A model generated the notes under the pieces. That model was not told the origin of the DNA and searched no databases. It saw only the letters and a list, made by a program, of their open reading frames with translations. From the NCBI GenBank assembly GCA_031367325.1, contig JANLPQ010000035.1, positions 1 to 64,000 of the forward strand: a stretch of DNA of 64,000 bases, given 5' to 3'. Made by a program: the position numbers and the translations under genes. This DNA comes from JAAFIP01 sp031367325 (GTDB lineage: Bacteria; Pseudomonadota; Gammaproteobacteria; Burkholderiales; Burkholderiaceae_C). This document shows, in pieces, positions 1 through 8,425 of this stretch. Numbering within the stretch: the first letter of the stretch is position 1; each line of letters begins with the position of its first letter.

Positions 1-28
1 GAGTTCTGTTCTCCTCCTGGCGCCGGGT

Positions 29-126
<98 letters not shown>

Positions 127-177
127 AGGGCGGTGAACAAGGTAGGTGCGCGACGTTGGATCACCACCACTCCGCAA

Positions 178-282
178 GAGCTGGCCGACGGTGCATTCAG
201 CGTAGCGGCATAAAGGGGGAGTAGGCGGCCATAGGCCGTCACGGAGGACAGCCGCGAGGCTGAATGCACCGTCGGCCAGCTC
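178..282 (+). repeat. Long hairpin element H1 with conserved purine-rich core
   Basis: Perfect 24-bp inverted repeat (178-201 with 259-282). The enclosed core of about 57 nt carries GCGGCATAAAGGGGGAG, a short inner stem (GGCGGCC with GGCCGTC) and CGGAGGACAGCCGCG. The same core occurs in H2 (56042-56135) and H3 (56235-56343), while the outer arms are different in each copy yet self-complementary. The left flank (TGGATC...CGCAAGAG) and right flank (ACAAAACA) also resemble those of H3. Function unknown. Confidence 0.8.
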
Positions 283-456
283 CCGTACAAAACACAAGAC
301 ACAAGACAAAAAAGCCAAGCTCAAGACATACAAGAGCTAGCGTCTGGCCCGTTGATGAAAGATCAATAAGTGCACAGCATTGGCGCAAGTTCTTCAACCG
401 CTGCAGCTCGCGGTCGTCACATTTAAACGCCAGTCAAACCCACCCATCGGATCAGA

Positions 457-462
457 TATAAT
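457..462 (+). promoter_or_regulatory. Possible -10 element upstream of the asd leader ORF
   Basis: A perfect TATAAT lies ten bases before the ATG of the small ORF at 472. No good -35 is visible at 16-18 bp. If used, transcription would start only a few bases before that ATG, giving a nearly leaderless message. It may be fortuitous. Confidence 0.3.
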
Positions 463-471
463 TTCAAATTC

Positions 472-570
472 ATGAACGCCAACGTGTCCACCACCCAAAC
501 CACTCCAGCCACAGCGTTAGGCGTGATCGCGTTCATTGCTTCCACCAAAACGACAACCATTAAAGGCTAA
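472..570 (+). CDS. Putative 32-residue Thr-rich leader peptide upstream of asd
   Basis: An ATG-started frame of 32 codons ends at TAA 568-570, 87 bases before asd. Nine of 32 residues are threonine, and the last codons read Thr-Lys-Thr-Thr-Thr-Ile-Lys-Gly. Thr, Lys and Ile are end products of the aspartate pathway that Asd feeds. A GC-rich hairpin (567-622) begins on the stop codon. This resembles amino-acid leader peptides such as thrL, but no U-tract follows the hairpin, no Shine-Dalgarno is obvious, and the simple ribosome-stalling logic runs the wrong way, because completing translation would open the hairpin. I infer a regulatory leader at low confidence; it could be a chance frame. Confidence 0.35.
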   Translation: MNANVSTTQTTPATALGVIAFIASTKTTTIKG

Positions 571-622
571 TCCAGCCCGGTTCGTCGCGCCCACCCCGGA
601 GCTAGACGAGCCGGGGGATTAG
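567..622 (+). promoter_or_regulatory. GC-rich hairpin between the small ORF and asd
   Basis: Bases 567-586 pair with 605-622 (CTAATCC plus CCCGGTTCGTC with GACGAGCCGGG plus GGATTAG, with a small bulge and one G-T pair). The left arm overlaps the stop codon of the 472-570 ORF. No run of T follows directly, so it is not a canonical intrinsic terminator. It could attenuate, stabilise or mark processing of the asd message. Confidence 0.55.
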
Positions 623-657
623 TCAAACTTGATTAATTTTAAAAGGCGTAGAAAAAA

Positions 658-1794
658 ATGAGAATTGGTAACCTAGTAGGCCTAGTGGGCTGGCGCGGTA
701 TGGTCGGGTCGGTGCTGATCGACCGCATGATTGCTGAGGGTGACTTTGGCTTGATTGAGCCAGTGTTCTTCTCTACCTCCAACGCGGGCGGCAAATCCCC
801 AGCGCAGGCTAAAAACGAAACGACCTTGAGGGACGCTTTTGACATCAACGCGTTGAAGAAGTGCGACATCATCATTACCGCGCAAGGCGGCGACTACACC
901 AGCGACGTGTATCCCAAGCTGCGCGCTGCGGGCTGGGCGGGCCACTGGATTGACGCGGCATCAACCCTGCGCATGAACGATGATGCAGTGATCATTTTGG
1001 ACCCGGTCAACATGCCAGTGATCAAAAATGCATTAGCCAAAGGCGGCAAAAACTGGGTTGGCGGCAACTGCACAGTAAGCTGCATGCTGATGGGCGTGGG
1101 CGCGCTGTACAAGGCGGGCCTAGTCGAATGGATGAGCACTATGACCTACCAAGCAGCTTCGGGCGGTGGTGCACAGCACATGCGCGAGCTGCTGACGCAA
1201 TATGGCTCTCTGAATGCTGAAGTCAAATCCTTGCTGGACGACCCTAAATCGGCCATTTTGGAGATAGACCGACTAGTGACAGCCAAACAGCGCGCGCTAA
1301 CCAGCGACGAAGTAGCTAACTTTGGCGTGCCGCTGGGCGGCAGCATCATCCCCTGGATCGACAAAGATTTAGGTGATGGGATGAGCAAGGAAGAGTGGAA
1401 GGGTGGCGCTGAGACTAACAAGATTCTGGGCCAAGGCGCAGGTTTTGGCACAGTAGCTACGCCTGTTGACGGCTTTTGCGTCCGCGTGGGTGCCATGCGC
1501 TGCCACAGCCAGGCGCTGACCTTCAAACTCAAGAAAGACGTGCCTTTGGCCGACATTGAGGCCATGATGGCGGCAGACAATCAGTGGGTCAAAGTGGTGC
1601 CCAACACTAAAGAGGCTACTTTGAAGGACTTAACACCCGTAGCCGTGACGGGCACGATGACCATTCCTGTGGGTCGTATCCGCAAAATGGCCATGGGGCC
1701 AAAATATGTAGGCGCGTTCACGATTGGCGATCAGTTACTGTGGGGTGCTGCCGAGCCGTTGCGCCGCATGTTGCGCATACTGCTGGACAATTGA
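658..1794 (+). CDS. asd: Aspartate-semialdehyde dehydrogenase
   Basis: Reduces L-4-aspartyl phosphate to aspartate semialdehyde with NADPH, the branch point for lysine, threonine, methionine and diaminopimelate in the cytoplasm. The 378-residue product has the N-terminal nucleotide-binding loop (GWRGMVGSVL, residues 11-20) and the catalytic cysteine in GGNCTVS (Cys138), typical of the proteobacterial enzyme of about 370 residues. The ATG follows an A/G-rich ribosome site (AAGGCG near 643). It is preceded by a Thr-rich small ORF and hairpin, and followed by a stem-loop and fimV, the usual burkholderial order. Confidence 0.95.
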   Translation: MRIGNLVGLVGWRGMVGSVLIDRMIAEGDFGLIEPVFFSTSNAGGKSPAQAKNETTLRDAFDINALKKCDIIITAQGGDYTSDVYPKLRAAGWAGHWIDAASTLRMNDDAVIILDPVNMPVIKNALAKGGKNWVGGNCTVSCMLMGVGALYKAGLVEWMSTMTYQAASGGGAQHMRELLTQYGSLNAEVKSLLDDPKSAILEIDRLVTAKQRALTSDEVANFGVPLGGSIIPWIDKDLGDGMSKEEWKGGAETNKILGQGAGFGTVATPVDGFCVRVGAMRCHSQALTFKLKKDVPLADIEAMMAADNQWVKVVPNTKEATLKDLTPVAVTGTMTIPVGRIRKMAMGPKYVGAFTIGDQLLWGAAEPLRRMLRILLDN

Positions 1795-1849
1795 TCTACA
1801 GCGTGCAAAGCTTAGTTAGCATTTACAAACTTATAGCTCTTTAAACCTT

Positions 1850-1880
1850 AACGCCTCGTAACCATAAGTTACGAGGCGTT
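1850..1880 (+). terminator. Stem-loop after asd
   Basis: Perfect 13-bp inverted repeat (1850-1862 with 1868-1880, arm AACGCCTCGTAAC) around a 5-nt loop, 56 bases after the asd stop. It is probably a transcription end or mRNA-stabilising hairpin. The T-tract expected of an intrinsic terminator is missing. Confidence 0.5.
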
Positions 1881-2011
1881 GTCCATTGGCAACAAAGTAT
1901 ATGTGTAACCAGCGGCAAATGGCGGGCGTCAATACTTAAACACTTATCTAGCTTGTCAAGCTAACATGTTGATGTTAACGTTGTTTTTCGCAAATTCATG
2001 TTGAGGCTTTT

Positions 2012-4747
2012 GTGGGAAACACACTAAAAAATTCACTTACCAAACCGACGTTTGGGCAAGTTTCAGGGGCTGCATCTCTATCCAGCCGTTTTTCTAACTG
2101 GCGCACGCCGGTCGCTGCGGCTGCTCTGGCGCTAACGCTAGGCTTACCCGCGCTGGACGCCCACGCGCTGGCATTGGGCAGGGTGAATGTGCTGTCTGCC
2201 ATTGGCGAGCCCCTGCGCGCCGAGATTGAGGTGCCTGATATCAATGCCGACGAGGCAGCCAGCCTTAAGGCGTCTATCGCTAGCGGCGACGCTTTTCGGG
2301 CAGCAGGCCTGGAATACAACGCTGTACTTAATGGTGCGCAAATTAGTTTGCAGCGCCGTGCTAACGGCAGTGCTTACCTGCGCTTAACCAATGATAAGCC
2401 AGTCAATGAGCCGTTTGTCGACCTGATTTTAGAAACCAGCTGGGCCACAGGCCGTGTAGTACGCGACTACACCATGCTGTTTGATCCGCCTAATCTGCGT
2501 GCGCAGTCTGCCCCCAGTGTGACCACTGCGCCCTCCATCAGCGCTACCAGGCCAAGTGTCAGTGCAGCGCCTAGGTCAAGTGCGGCAGCGTCTCCACGCG
2601 CGCCAGCACCTGCGCGCGCACCGCGCGCAGTAGCCGCTGCGCCAGCCCCAGCGGCGTCTGACGCCAAGTCGGGCAGCGTAACCGTAAAAGCGGGTAATAC
2701 TGCCACGCAATTGGCAGCCCGCTACAAGCCTGAGGGCGTATCGCTTGATCAGATGCTGGTGGCTATGCTAAACGTCAACCCCGATGCATTTGTTGAAGGT
2801 AACGTCAACCGCCTGAAAAAAGGTGCCGTGATTGACTTGCCGGCTACCACCGCAGCAGCAGCTAATGTGCCGCAAGAACAAGCGCGCCAGACCATCACAG
2901 CGCAGAGCAAAGATTTCAATGATTTTCGCCGTCGCCTAGCCCAAGGTGCCACCGCCGCTGCGCCCACCGCAAGCCGCAAAGACTCTGGCAGCGTACAAGC
3001 CAGCGTGAAAGACGCCAAACCCACAGCAGCGGCCCCCGATAAATTGACTTTATCCAAGCCATCTGCTGCATCAAGTGCGGCTAGCTCTGCTGGCAAAACT
3101 ACCAAAGAAGATGCCATTGCTAAAGAAAAGCAGGCCAAAGACACCGCCACGCGAACTGCTGAATTGTCTAAAAATATTCAAGATTTGAATAAATTTAGCA
3201 CGCCAACAGCGGCTGCGCCAAGCGCTGCAGCCTCTAGTGCCGTGGCTGCTGCCAAGCCTGCAGTTAGCGCATCAGGTATGACCTTACCTAGCGTGCCAGT
3301 AGCTATAAATGCACCTGCTGCCAGCACAACGGCTACGGCTTCTGTCACCACAGCTACCGTAGCCGCCAGCACAGCTACGCAACCCGCTATCAGCGCTACG
3401 GTTGCCAGCACCAGCCCAACCGCTACGGTGACGGCAGTCGTCACGCCAGCTGAGGCAGTGTCGGCGCCCAAACCCGTCATCAAGCCTGCTGCACCAGCGC
3501 CCGCGCCTGAGCCTAGCTTCATGGCCAGCTTGCTGGACGATGATCGCTTTACCTTGGCTTCAGCGGGCGGCTTATTGGCACTGCTAGCGGGCTTTGGCGT
3601 ATACCGCATGCGCCAGCGCAAAAACTCAGGTCAAGTAGACAGTTCGTTCCTAGAAAGCCGCTTGCAACCTGACTCTTTCTTTGGCGCCTCGGGTGGCCAG
3701 CGTATTGACACCAACGATGCAGCTGGTGCTGTGACTGGCTCGTCCATGGTCTACTCGCCTAGCCAGCTTGATGCTGCGGGTGATGTAGACCCTGTGGCTG
3801 AAGCTGATGTGTATTTGGCGTACGGACGTGATCTGCAAGCTGAGGAAATCCTTAAAGAAGCCATGCGCACTACCCCCACACGCGTGGCAATTCATGCCAA
3901 GTTGATGGAAATTTACGCCAAGCGCCGCGATATCAAAGCCTTCGAAACTGTGGCCAACGAAGCCTTTGCCGTAACCAATGGCCAAGGCTCCGAGTGGGAT
4001 GCAGCCGCCGCGCTAGGCCGTGAGCTGGACCCTAGCAACCCTCTGTACCAAGGTATTGCAGCCAAAGGTAGCTCTGGCGCGCTGCTGACTGCAGGGGCAG
4101 TGGGTGCAGCAGGGGCAGTAGCCAGCATGGGTGCATTTGCCCACAGTACGGCGCCGCAAGCATTGCAGGCTGTAGACAACAAAGATGATGTAGATTTTGA
4201 CCTTGATTTAGATTTCTCATCGGGTGATGATTTGGCAGAAGCGCCCTTCCTAGCCGACGCATCGCACGCCATTACATCGCCAGTTCACGTGCAGTCCACA
4301 TCGGCCATGATGGCGCAGCCTGCGGTTGAGCCATCTGTTGACATGGCGTTTGACGCACCTTCACTGACCTCTTCCAATGGGTTGAGCCTGTCACAGCCTG
4401 ACATAGCGTCTTTTGACAAGGGCTTGAACTTTACAACCCCTACCATGGCACCCACAGCGTCTTTATCCACCGCGCCTATGGCCATGAACACAGCATCGCC
4501 GTCATCGTCGATGAATGCTCTGGAGTTTGATCTGGGCGATATGTCGCTAGATTTGCCCGGCAAAGCCCCCACCATGGCAGATGCCGAGTTATCTGGCGAT
4601 CCACTGGACACTAAACTGGCGTTGGCCCAAGAGTTCCGCGAGATTGGCGACAACGACGGCGCACGCGCACTAGCGCAAGAGGTGGCCATGGAAGCTACCG
4701 GCGCACTGAAGGCCCGCGCACAACGCATGGTGGCGGACCTGAGCTAG
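2012..4747 (+). CDS. fimV: FimV-like peptidoglycan-binding polar protein
   Basis: FimV/HubP-type inner-membrane protein that in relatives organises type IV pilus assembly and cell-pole functions. GTG start, chosen because GAGG sits about seven bases upstream and a hydrophobic N-terminal segment follows. In order: the conserved FimV N-terminal domain (GRVNVLSAIGEPLRAEIEV, about residues 55-165), an Ala/Pro/Thr-rich linker, a LysM peptidoglycan-binding motif (about 222-275), a long Ala-rich low-complexity stretch, one transmembrane helix (about 512-535), an acidic cytoplasmic region and the FimV C-terminal motif (LALAQEFREIGDNDGAR). 911 residues, normal for the family. The stop overlaps the truA start by one base. 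Confidence 0.9.
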   Translation: MGNTLKNSLTKPTFGQVSGAASLSSRFSNWRTPVAAAALALTLGLPALDAHALALGRVNVLSAIGEPLRAEIEVPDINADEAASLKASIASGDAFRAAGLEYNAVLNGAQISLQRRANGSAYLRLTNDKPVNEPFVDLILETSWATGRVVRDYTMLFDPPNLRAQSAPSVTTAPSISATRPSVSAAPRSSAAASPRAPAPARAPRAVAAAPAPAASDAKSGSVTVKAGNTATQLAARYKPEGVSLDQMLVAMLNVNPDAFVEGNVNRLKKGAVIDLPATTAAAANVPQEQARQTITAQSKDFNDFRRRLAQGATAAAPTASRKDSGSVQASVKDAKPTAAAPDKLTLSKPSAASSAASSAGKTTKEDAIAKEKQAKDTATRTAELSKNIQDLNKFSTPTAAAPSAAASSAVAAAKPAVSASGMTLPSVPVAINAPAASTTATASVTTATVAASTATQPAISATVASTSPTATVTAVVTPAEAVSAPKPVIKPAAPAPAPEPSFMASLLDDDRFTLASAGGLLALLAGFGVYRMRQRKNSGQVDSSFLESRLQPDSFFGASGGQRIDTNDAAGAVTGSSMVYSPSQLDAAGDVDPVAEADVYLAYGRDLQAEEILKEAMRTTPTRVAIHAKLMEIYAKRRDIKAFETVANEAFAVTNGQGSEWDAAAALGRELDPSNPLYQGIAAKGSSGALLTAGAVGAAGAVASMGAFAHSTAPQALQAVDNKDDVDFDLDLDFSSGDDLAEAPFLADASHAITSPVHVQSTSAMMAQPAVEPSVDMAFDAPSLTSSNGLSLSQPDIASFDKGLNFTTPTMAPTASLSTAPMAMNTASPSSSMNALEFDLGDMSLDLPGKAPTMADAELSGDPLDTKLALAQEFREIGDNDGARALAQEVAMEATGALKARAQRMVADLS

Positions 4748-5544
4748 TGCCGCGCATCGCCCTGGGTTTAAGCTACGCTGGTCAAGGTTACTTTGGCTGG
4801 CAAAGCCAGCCCGGCGGCAACACTATCCAAGACAAACTTGAAGCCGCGATAGCGGCTTTTTGTGGTTTGCCCAAGGGCGAGCGTGTAATCACCCTGTGCG
4901 CAGGCCGCACCGACGCGGGCGTGCACGGCGCTATGCAAGTAGTGCATTTCGACACACCGCTAGAGCGCGATATCTGGTCGTGGGTACGGGGCACGAATGC
5001 TAATTTGCCCCATGACATTGCGGTGCAATGGGCGCAAGAAATGCCCACCACATTCCACAGCCGTGGCAGCGCTACAGGCCGCCGCTATGCCTATGTGCTG
5101 CTAGATTCTGCCGTGCGGCCTAGCTTAGAGCTAGGCCGTGTGGGCTGGGTGCATCGCCCATTGTCTCTGCAACCTATGCAATCTGCAGCAGCGCACTTGG
5201 TAGGCGAACATGATTTTTCATCTTTCAGGGCCGTGCAGTGCCAGTCACTCAGCCCCATTAAAACGCTGCGTCACATCCACATCAGCCAGCGCGGGGCCTA
5301 CTGGCGGTTCGAGTTTGAAGCCAATGCGTTCTTGCACCATATGATCCGCAACATCATGGGTAGCTTGATTACCGTAGGCCAAGGCACCCAGCCGCCAGAC
5401 TGGATAGCCCACGTACTGGCAGCGCAGCAACGTCAAGTGGCATCCCCTACTTTTTCGCCTGATGGTTTGTATTTTTTAGGGCCTGTGTACGATGCCCACT
5501 GGGGTTTGCCAGACCGAGTAGCCGCGTATGATTGGTTGCCATGA
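4747..5544 (+). CDS. truA: tRNA pseudouridine(38-40) synthase TruA
   Basis: Isomerises uridines 38-40 in the anticodon arm of many tRNAs. The 265-residue protein begins with LGLSYAGQGYFGWQSQPGG and carries the catalytic aspartate in CAGRTDAGVHG (about residue 55) and the C-terminal HHMIRNIMGSL motif. GTG start overlapping the fimV stop by one base, so it is probably translationally coupled. truA next to trpF is the common arrangement in Burkholderiales. Confidence 0.95.
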   Translation: MPRIALGLSYAGQGYFGWQSQPGGNTIQDKLEAAIAAFCGLPKGERVITLCAGRTDAGVHGAMQVVHFDTPLERDIWSWVRGTNANLPHDIAVQWAQEMPTTFHSRGSATGRRYAYVLLDSAVRPSLELGRVGWVHRPLSLQPMQSAAAHLVGEHDFSSFRAVQCQSLSPIKTLRHIHISQRGAYWRFEFEANAFLHHMIRNIMGSLITVGQGTQPPDWIAHVLAAQQRQVASPTFSPDGLYFLGPVYDAHWGLPDRVAAYDWLP

Positions 5545-6239
5545 CCTCCCAACGAACCCGAATTAAGATTTGCGGCCTAACCCGCGAAGAAGACATAGAC
5601 GCTGCCGTGCACGCTGGTGCAGATGCCGTAGGCTTTGTGCTGTACCCGCCCAGCCCACGCTACGTCTCAGCCCACCGAGCAGCACAGTTGTCGCGCCGTT
5701 TGCCGCCGTTTGTCACACCTGTTTTGCTGTTTGTCAACGAAACCACTACGAATATCATAGCTGCCCGAGCAGTCAATACAGGCGCAATATGCCAATTTCA
5801 TGGTGATGAAACGCCCTCAGAATGTGAAAAAACTGGCTTTCCATACTTGCGTGCAGCTAGAATCCCGTTAGATAGCGCAGAAGGCTTTGACTTGGTAAAA
5901 TTTAGCCAAGATTATGCTGACGCCCAAGGTATCTTGGTCGATGCCCATGTAGACGGCTATGGCGGCGGTGGCAAAACATTTAACTGGAACGCAATCAATT
6001 GGTCACATCCTCAACTAAACGCAAGCTCTCGCCTCGTTTTGTCTGGTGGGTTGACGCCTGCAAACGTGATCGATGGGATTTTGCAAGTGCGGCCTTGGGC
6101 CGTTGATGTCAGCTCGGGGGTAGAGGTGGATGCACCTGGATTGAGCGGCCAAACGCTCAAGGGCATCAAAGACCCCGACAAAATCATTGCGTTTGTCCAA
6201 GCGGTGCGCCGCGCAGATGAACAACTTGTTAAATCTTAA
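5541..6239 (+). CDS. trpF: Phosphoribosylanthranilate isomerase
   Basis: Third enzyme of the tryptophan branch: Amadori rearrangement of N-(5-phosphoribosyl)anthranilate to CdRP. A TTG at 5532 is also in frame, but the ATG at 5541 forms an ATGA overlap with the truA stop and places the family start (RIKICGLTREEDI) right after the N-terminus, so it is preferred. The catalytic cysteine is in KICGL and the acidic residue in ILVDAHVDG. 232 residues, a single TIM barrel, not fused to TrpC as in enterics. Confidence 0.95.
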   Translation: MTSQRTRIKICGLTREEDIDAAVHAGADAVGFVLYPPSPRYVSAHRAAQLSRRLPPFVTPVLLFVNETTTNIIAARAVNTGAICQFHGDETPSECEKTGFPYLRAARIPLDSAEGFDLVKFSQDYADAQGILVDAHVDGYGGGGKTFNWNAINWSHPQLNASSRLVLSGGLTPANVIDGILQVRPWAVDVSSGVEVDAPGLSGQTLKGIKDPDKIIAFVQAVRRADEQLVKS

Positions 6240-6292
6240 ATTGAGGGCATTAGTTCAGTCAGTATTGATTGCGCCAACCCATCCTAACCATC

Positions 6293-7582
6293 ATGAATTA
6301 CGCACAACCCGACGCCAAAGGACATTTTGGCAAATACGGCGGTAGTTTTGTCTCTGAGACACTGACACACGCTATCAATGAGCTGAAAGACGCCTACGCG
6401 CACTATCAAAAAGACCCCGAATTCATCCGCGAGTTCAACTACGAGCTAGCGCATTTTGTGGGTCGCCCCTCACCTATCTACCACGCAGCCCGCATGAGCC
6501 GTGAGATGGGTGGTGCGCAAATTTACCTGAAACGTGAAGACCTCAACCACACTGGCGCGCACAAGATCAACAACACTATTGGTCAAGCGCTGCTGGCTAA
6601 GCGCATGGGCAAGCCCCGTGTTATCGCCGAGACCGGCGCAGGCCAACACGGTGTAGCGACAGCTACCATCTGCGCCCGCTACGGCTTGGAATGTGTGGTC
6701 TACATGGGCAGCGTTGATGTAGCGCGCCAAAGCCCTAACGTATACCGAATGAAGCTACTAGGTGCCACCGTAGTGCCCGTGGAATCAGGCAGCAAGACAT
6801 TGAAGGACGCTCTCAACGAAGCCATGCGCGACTGGGTGGCTAATGTAGACAACACTTTCTACATCATCGGTACTGTGGCTGGCCCACATCCTTACCCAAT
6901 GATGGTGCGAGATTTTCAAAGCGTGATTGGGCAAGAGTGCTTAACACAAATGCCGTTTTATTTAGGCCCCGACAAACAGCCTGACGCCGTAGTAGCCTGT
7001 GTCGGCGGCGGTAGCAATGCCATGGGTATTTTCTACCCTTACATTGCGTATGAAAAAACCCGTTTGATCGGTGTTGAAGCCGCTGGTGAGGGCTTAGACA
7101 GCGGCAAGCACAGTGCGTCCATCACGCGCGGTAGCCCTGGGGTGTTACACGGTAACCGTACCTACTTGCTGCAAGACGATAATGGTCAGATCACTGAAAC
7201 ACATTCCATCAGCGCAGGCTTGGACTATCCTGGTGTCGGCCCCGAGCATGCTTGGCTACACGACATAGGGCGCGCGGAATATGTTGGTATCACCGACAAA
7301 GAGGCACTGGACGCGTTTCACTACCTGTGCCGCACCGAAGGCATCATCCCAGCACTAGAGTCAAGCCACGCCATAGCGTACGCCATGAAAATGGCAAAGA
7401 CCATGCGCACTGATCAAAGTATTTTGGTGAATTTGTCGGGGCGTGGGGATAAAGACATTGGTACCGTGGCAGATTTGAGCAATGCAGACTTCTTTTGCCG
7501 CCCATCTTGCAAAGGCCAGTCGGTTAAAGGTGGCGTTGAACAAGTCATCAAATTGTCCAATGTGGGGACAAATAAATCATGA
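6293..7582 (+). CDS. trpB: Tryptophan synthase beta chain
   Basis: PLP enzyme joining indole and serine to tryptophan in the alpha2-beta2 complex. ATG at 6293 is preferred to an in-frame TTG at 6269, since family members begin close to DAKGHFGKYGGSFVSETL. The PLP lysine is in HTGAHKINNTIGQ and the phosphate-binding loop is GGGSNAMG. 429 residues. The stop overlaps the trpA start (ATGA), as expected for subunits made in equal amounts. Confidence 0.96.
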   Translation: MNYAQPDAKGHFGKYGGSFVSETLTHAINELKDAYAHYQKDPEFIREFNYELAHFVGRPSPIYHAARMSREMGGAQIYLKREDLNHTGAHKINNTIGQALLAKRMGKPRVIAETGAGQHGVATATICARYGLECVVYMGSVDVARQSPNVYRMKLLGATVVPVESGSKTLKDALNEAMRDWVANVDNTFYIIGTVAGPHPYPMMVRDFQSVIGQECLTQMPFYLGPDKQPDAVVACVGGGSNAMGIFYPYIAYEKTRLIGVEAAGEGLDSGKHSASITRGSPGVLHGNRTYLLQDDNGQITETHSISAGLDYPGVGPEHAWLHDIGRAEYVGITDKEALDAFHYLCRTEGIIPALESSHAIAYAMKMAKTMRTDQSILVNLSGRGDKDIGTVADLSNADFFCRPSCKGQSVKGGVEQVIKLSNVGTNKS

Positions 7583-8388
7583 GCCGCATTCAACCTACTT
7601 TAGCGGCTTTGAAAGCACAAGGTCGCACGGCGCTGATTCCGTATGTGACAGCAGGCTTTCCCTACGCCAATATCACTCCAGACCTGATGCACGCAATGGT
7701 CGCTGCTGGCGCAGACATTATTGAGCTAGGTGTACCGTTCAGCGACCCAATGGCAGATGGCCCCGTGATTCAAAAGGCAGGCGAGAAAGCATTGACTTTA
7801 GGTATTGGTACATCCCAGGTACTCAACATGGTCAAGGCCTTTCGCAGTAAAGATACCACTACGCCCGTCGTGCTAATGGGCTACGCCAACCCTATAGAGC
7901 GCTACGACGGCAAGCACGGCGTAGACGCTTTTGTGCGCGATGCAGCCGCAGCAGGGGTAGACGGCGTACTGGTAGTTGACTACCCACCTGAAGAGTGCGA
8001 AGAGTTTGCTAGTAAATTGCGCGCTCACCAGATGGATTTGATCTTTCTGCTTGCGCCTACGTCTACGCAAGAGCGCATGGCCTTGGTAGGACGGTTGGCC
8101 AGTGGCTATGTGTATTATGTGTCGCTTAAAGGCGTCACAGGCTCGGGCGCACTGGATACAGACGCAGTTGCCTTAGCCATTCCCCGCATTAAGCAGCATG
8201 TCAGCATCCCCGTAGGGGTAGGTTTTGGTATTCGTGATGCTGCTACCGCTAAAGCGGTAGGCACTGTCAGCGATGCAGTGGTGATCGGCAGCAAAATCAT
8301 ACAATTGATAGAAGATCAACCCTATGAAAAAGTTACTGCTGTCACCACAGATTTCTTGCGCAGTATTCGAGCTGCCCTAGATTCTTAG
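7579..8388 (+). CDS. trpA: Tryptophan synthase alpha chain
   Basis: Cleaves indole-3-glycerol phosphate to indole, which is channelled to TrpB. Catalytic glutamate in DIIELGVPFSDP and aspartate in FSDPMADGP match the family, and the C-terminal phosphate-binding segment (GFGIRDA) is present. 269 residues. ATG overlaps the trpB stop. accD follows after 37 bases, completing the trpF-trpB-trpA-accD block typical of betaproteobacteria. Confidence 0.96.
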   Translation: MSRIQPTLAALKAQGRTALIPYVTAGFPYANITPDLMHAMVAAGADIIELGVPFSDPMADGPVIQKAGEKALTLGIGTSQVLNMVKAFRSKDTTTPVVLMGYANPIERYDGKHGVDAFVRDAAAAGVDGVLVVDYPPEECEEFASKLRAHQMDLIFLLAPTSTQERMALVGRLASGYVYYVSLKGVTGSGALDTDAVALAIPRIKQHVSIPVGVGFGIRDAATAKAVGTVSDAVVIGSKIIQLIEDQPYEKVTAVTTDFLRSIRAALDS

Positions 8389-8425
8389 TCTTGCAGTAGA
8401 CTCTTTGGAAAACAAGGAAATTGCC

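Noticed and set aside
264..461. 65-codon frame downstream of H1
   Set aside because: Starts inside the right arm of the hairpin, no ribosome site and no recognisable family.
2467..3621. Long minus-strand Ala/Val-rich frames inside fimV
   Set aside because: Shadows of the Ala-rich GC-skewed fimV coding strand.
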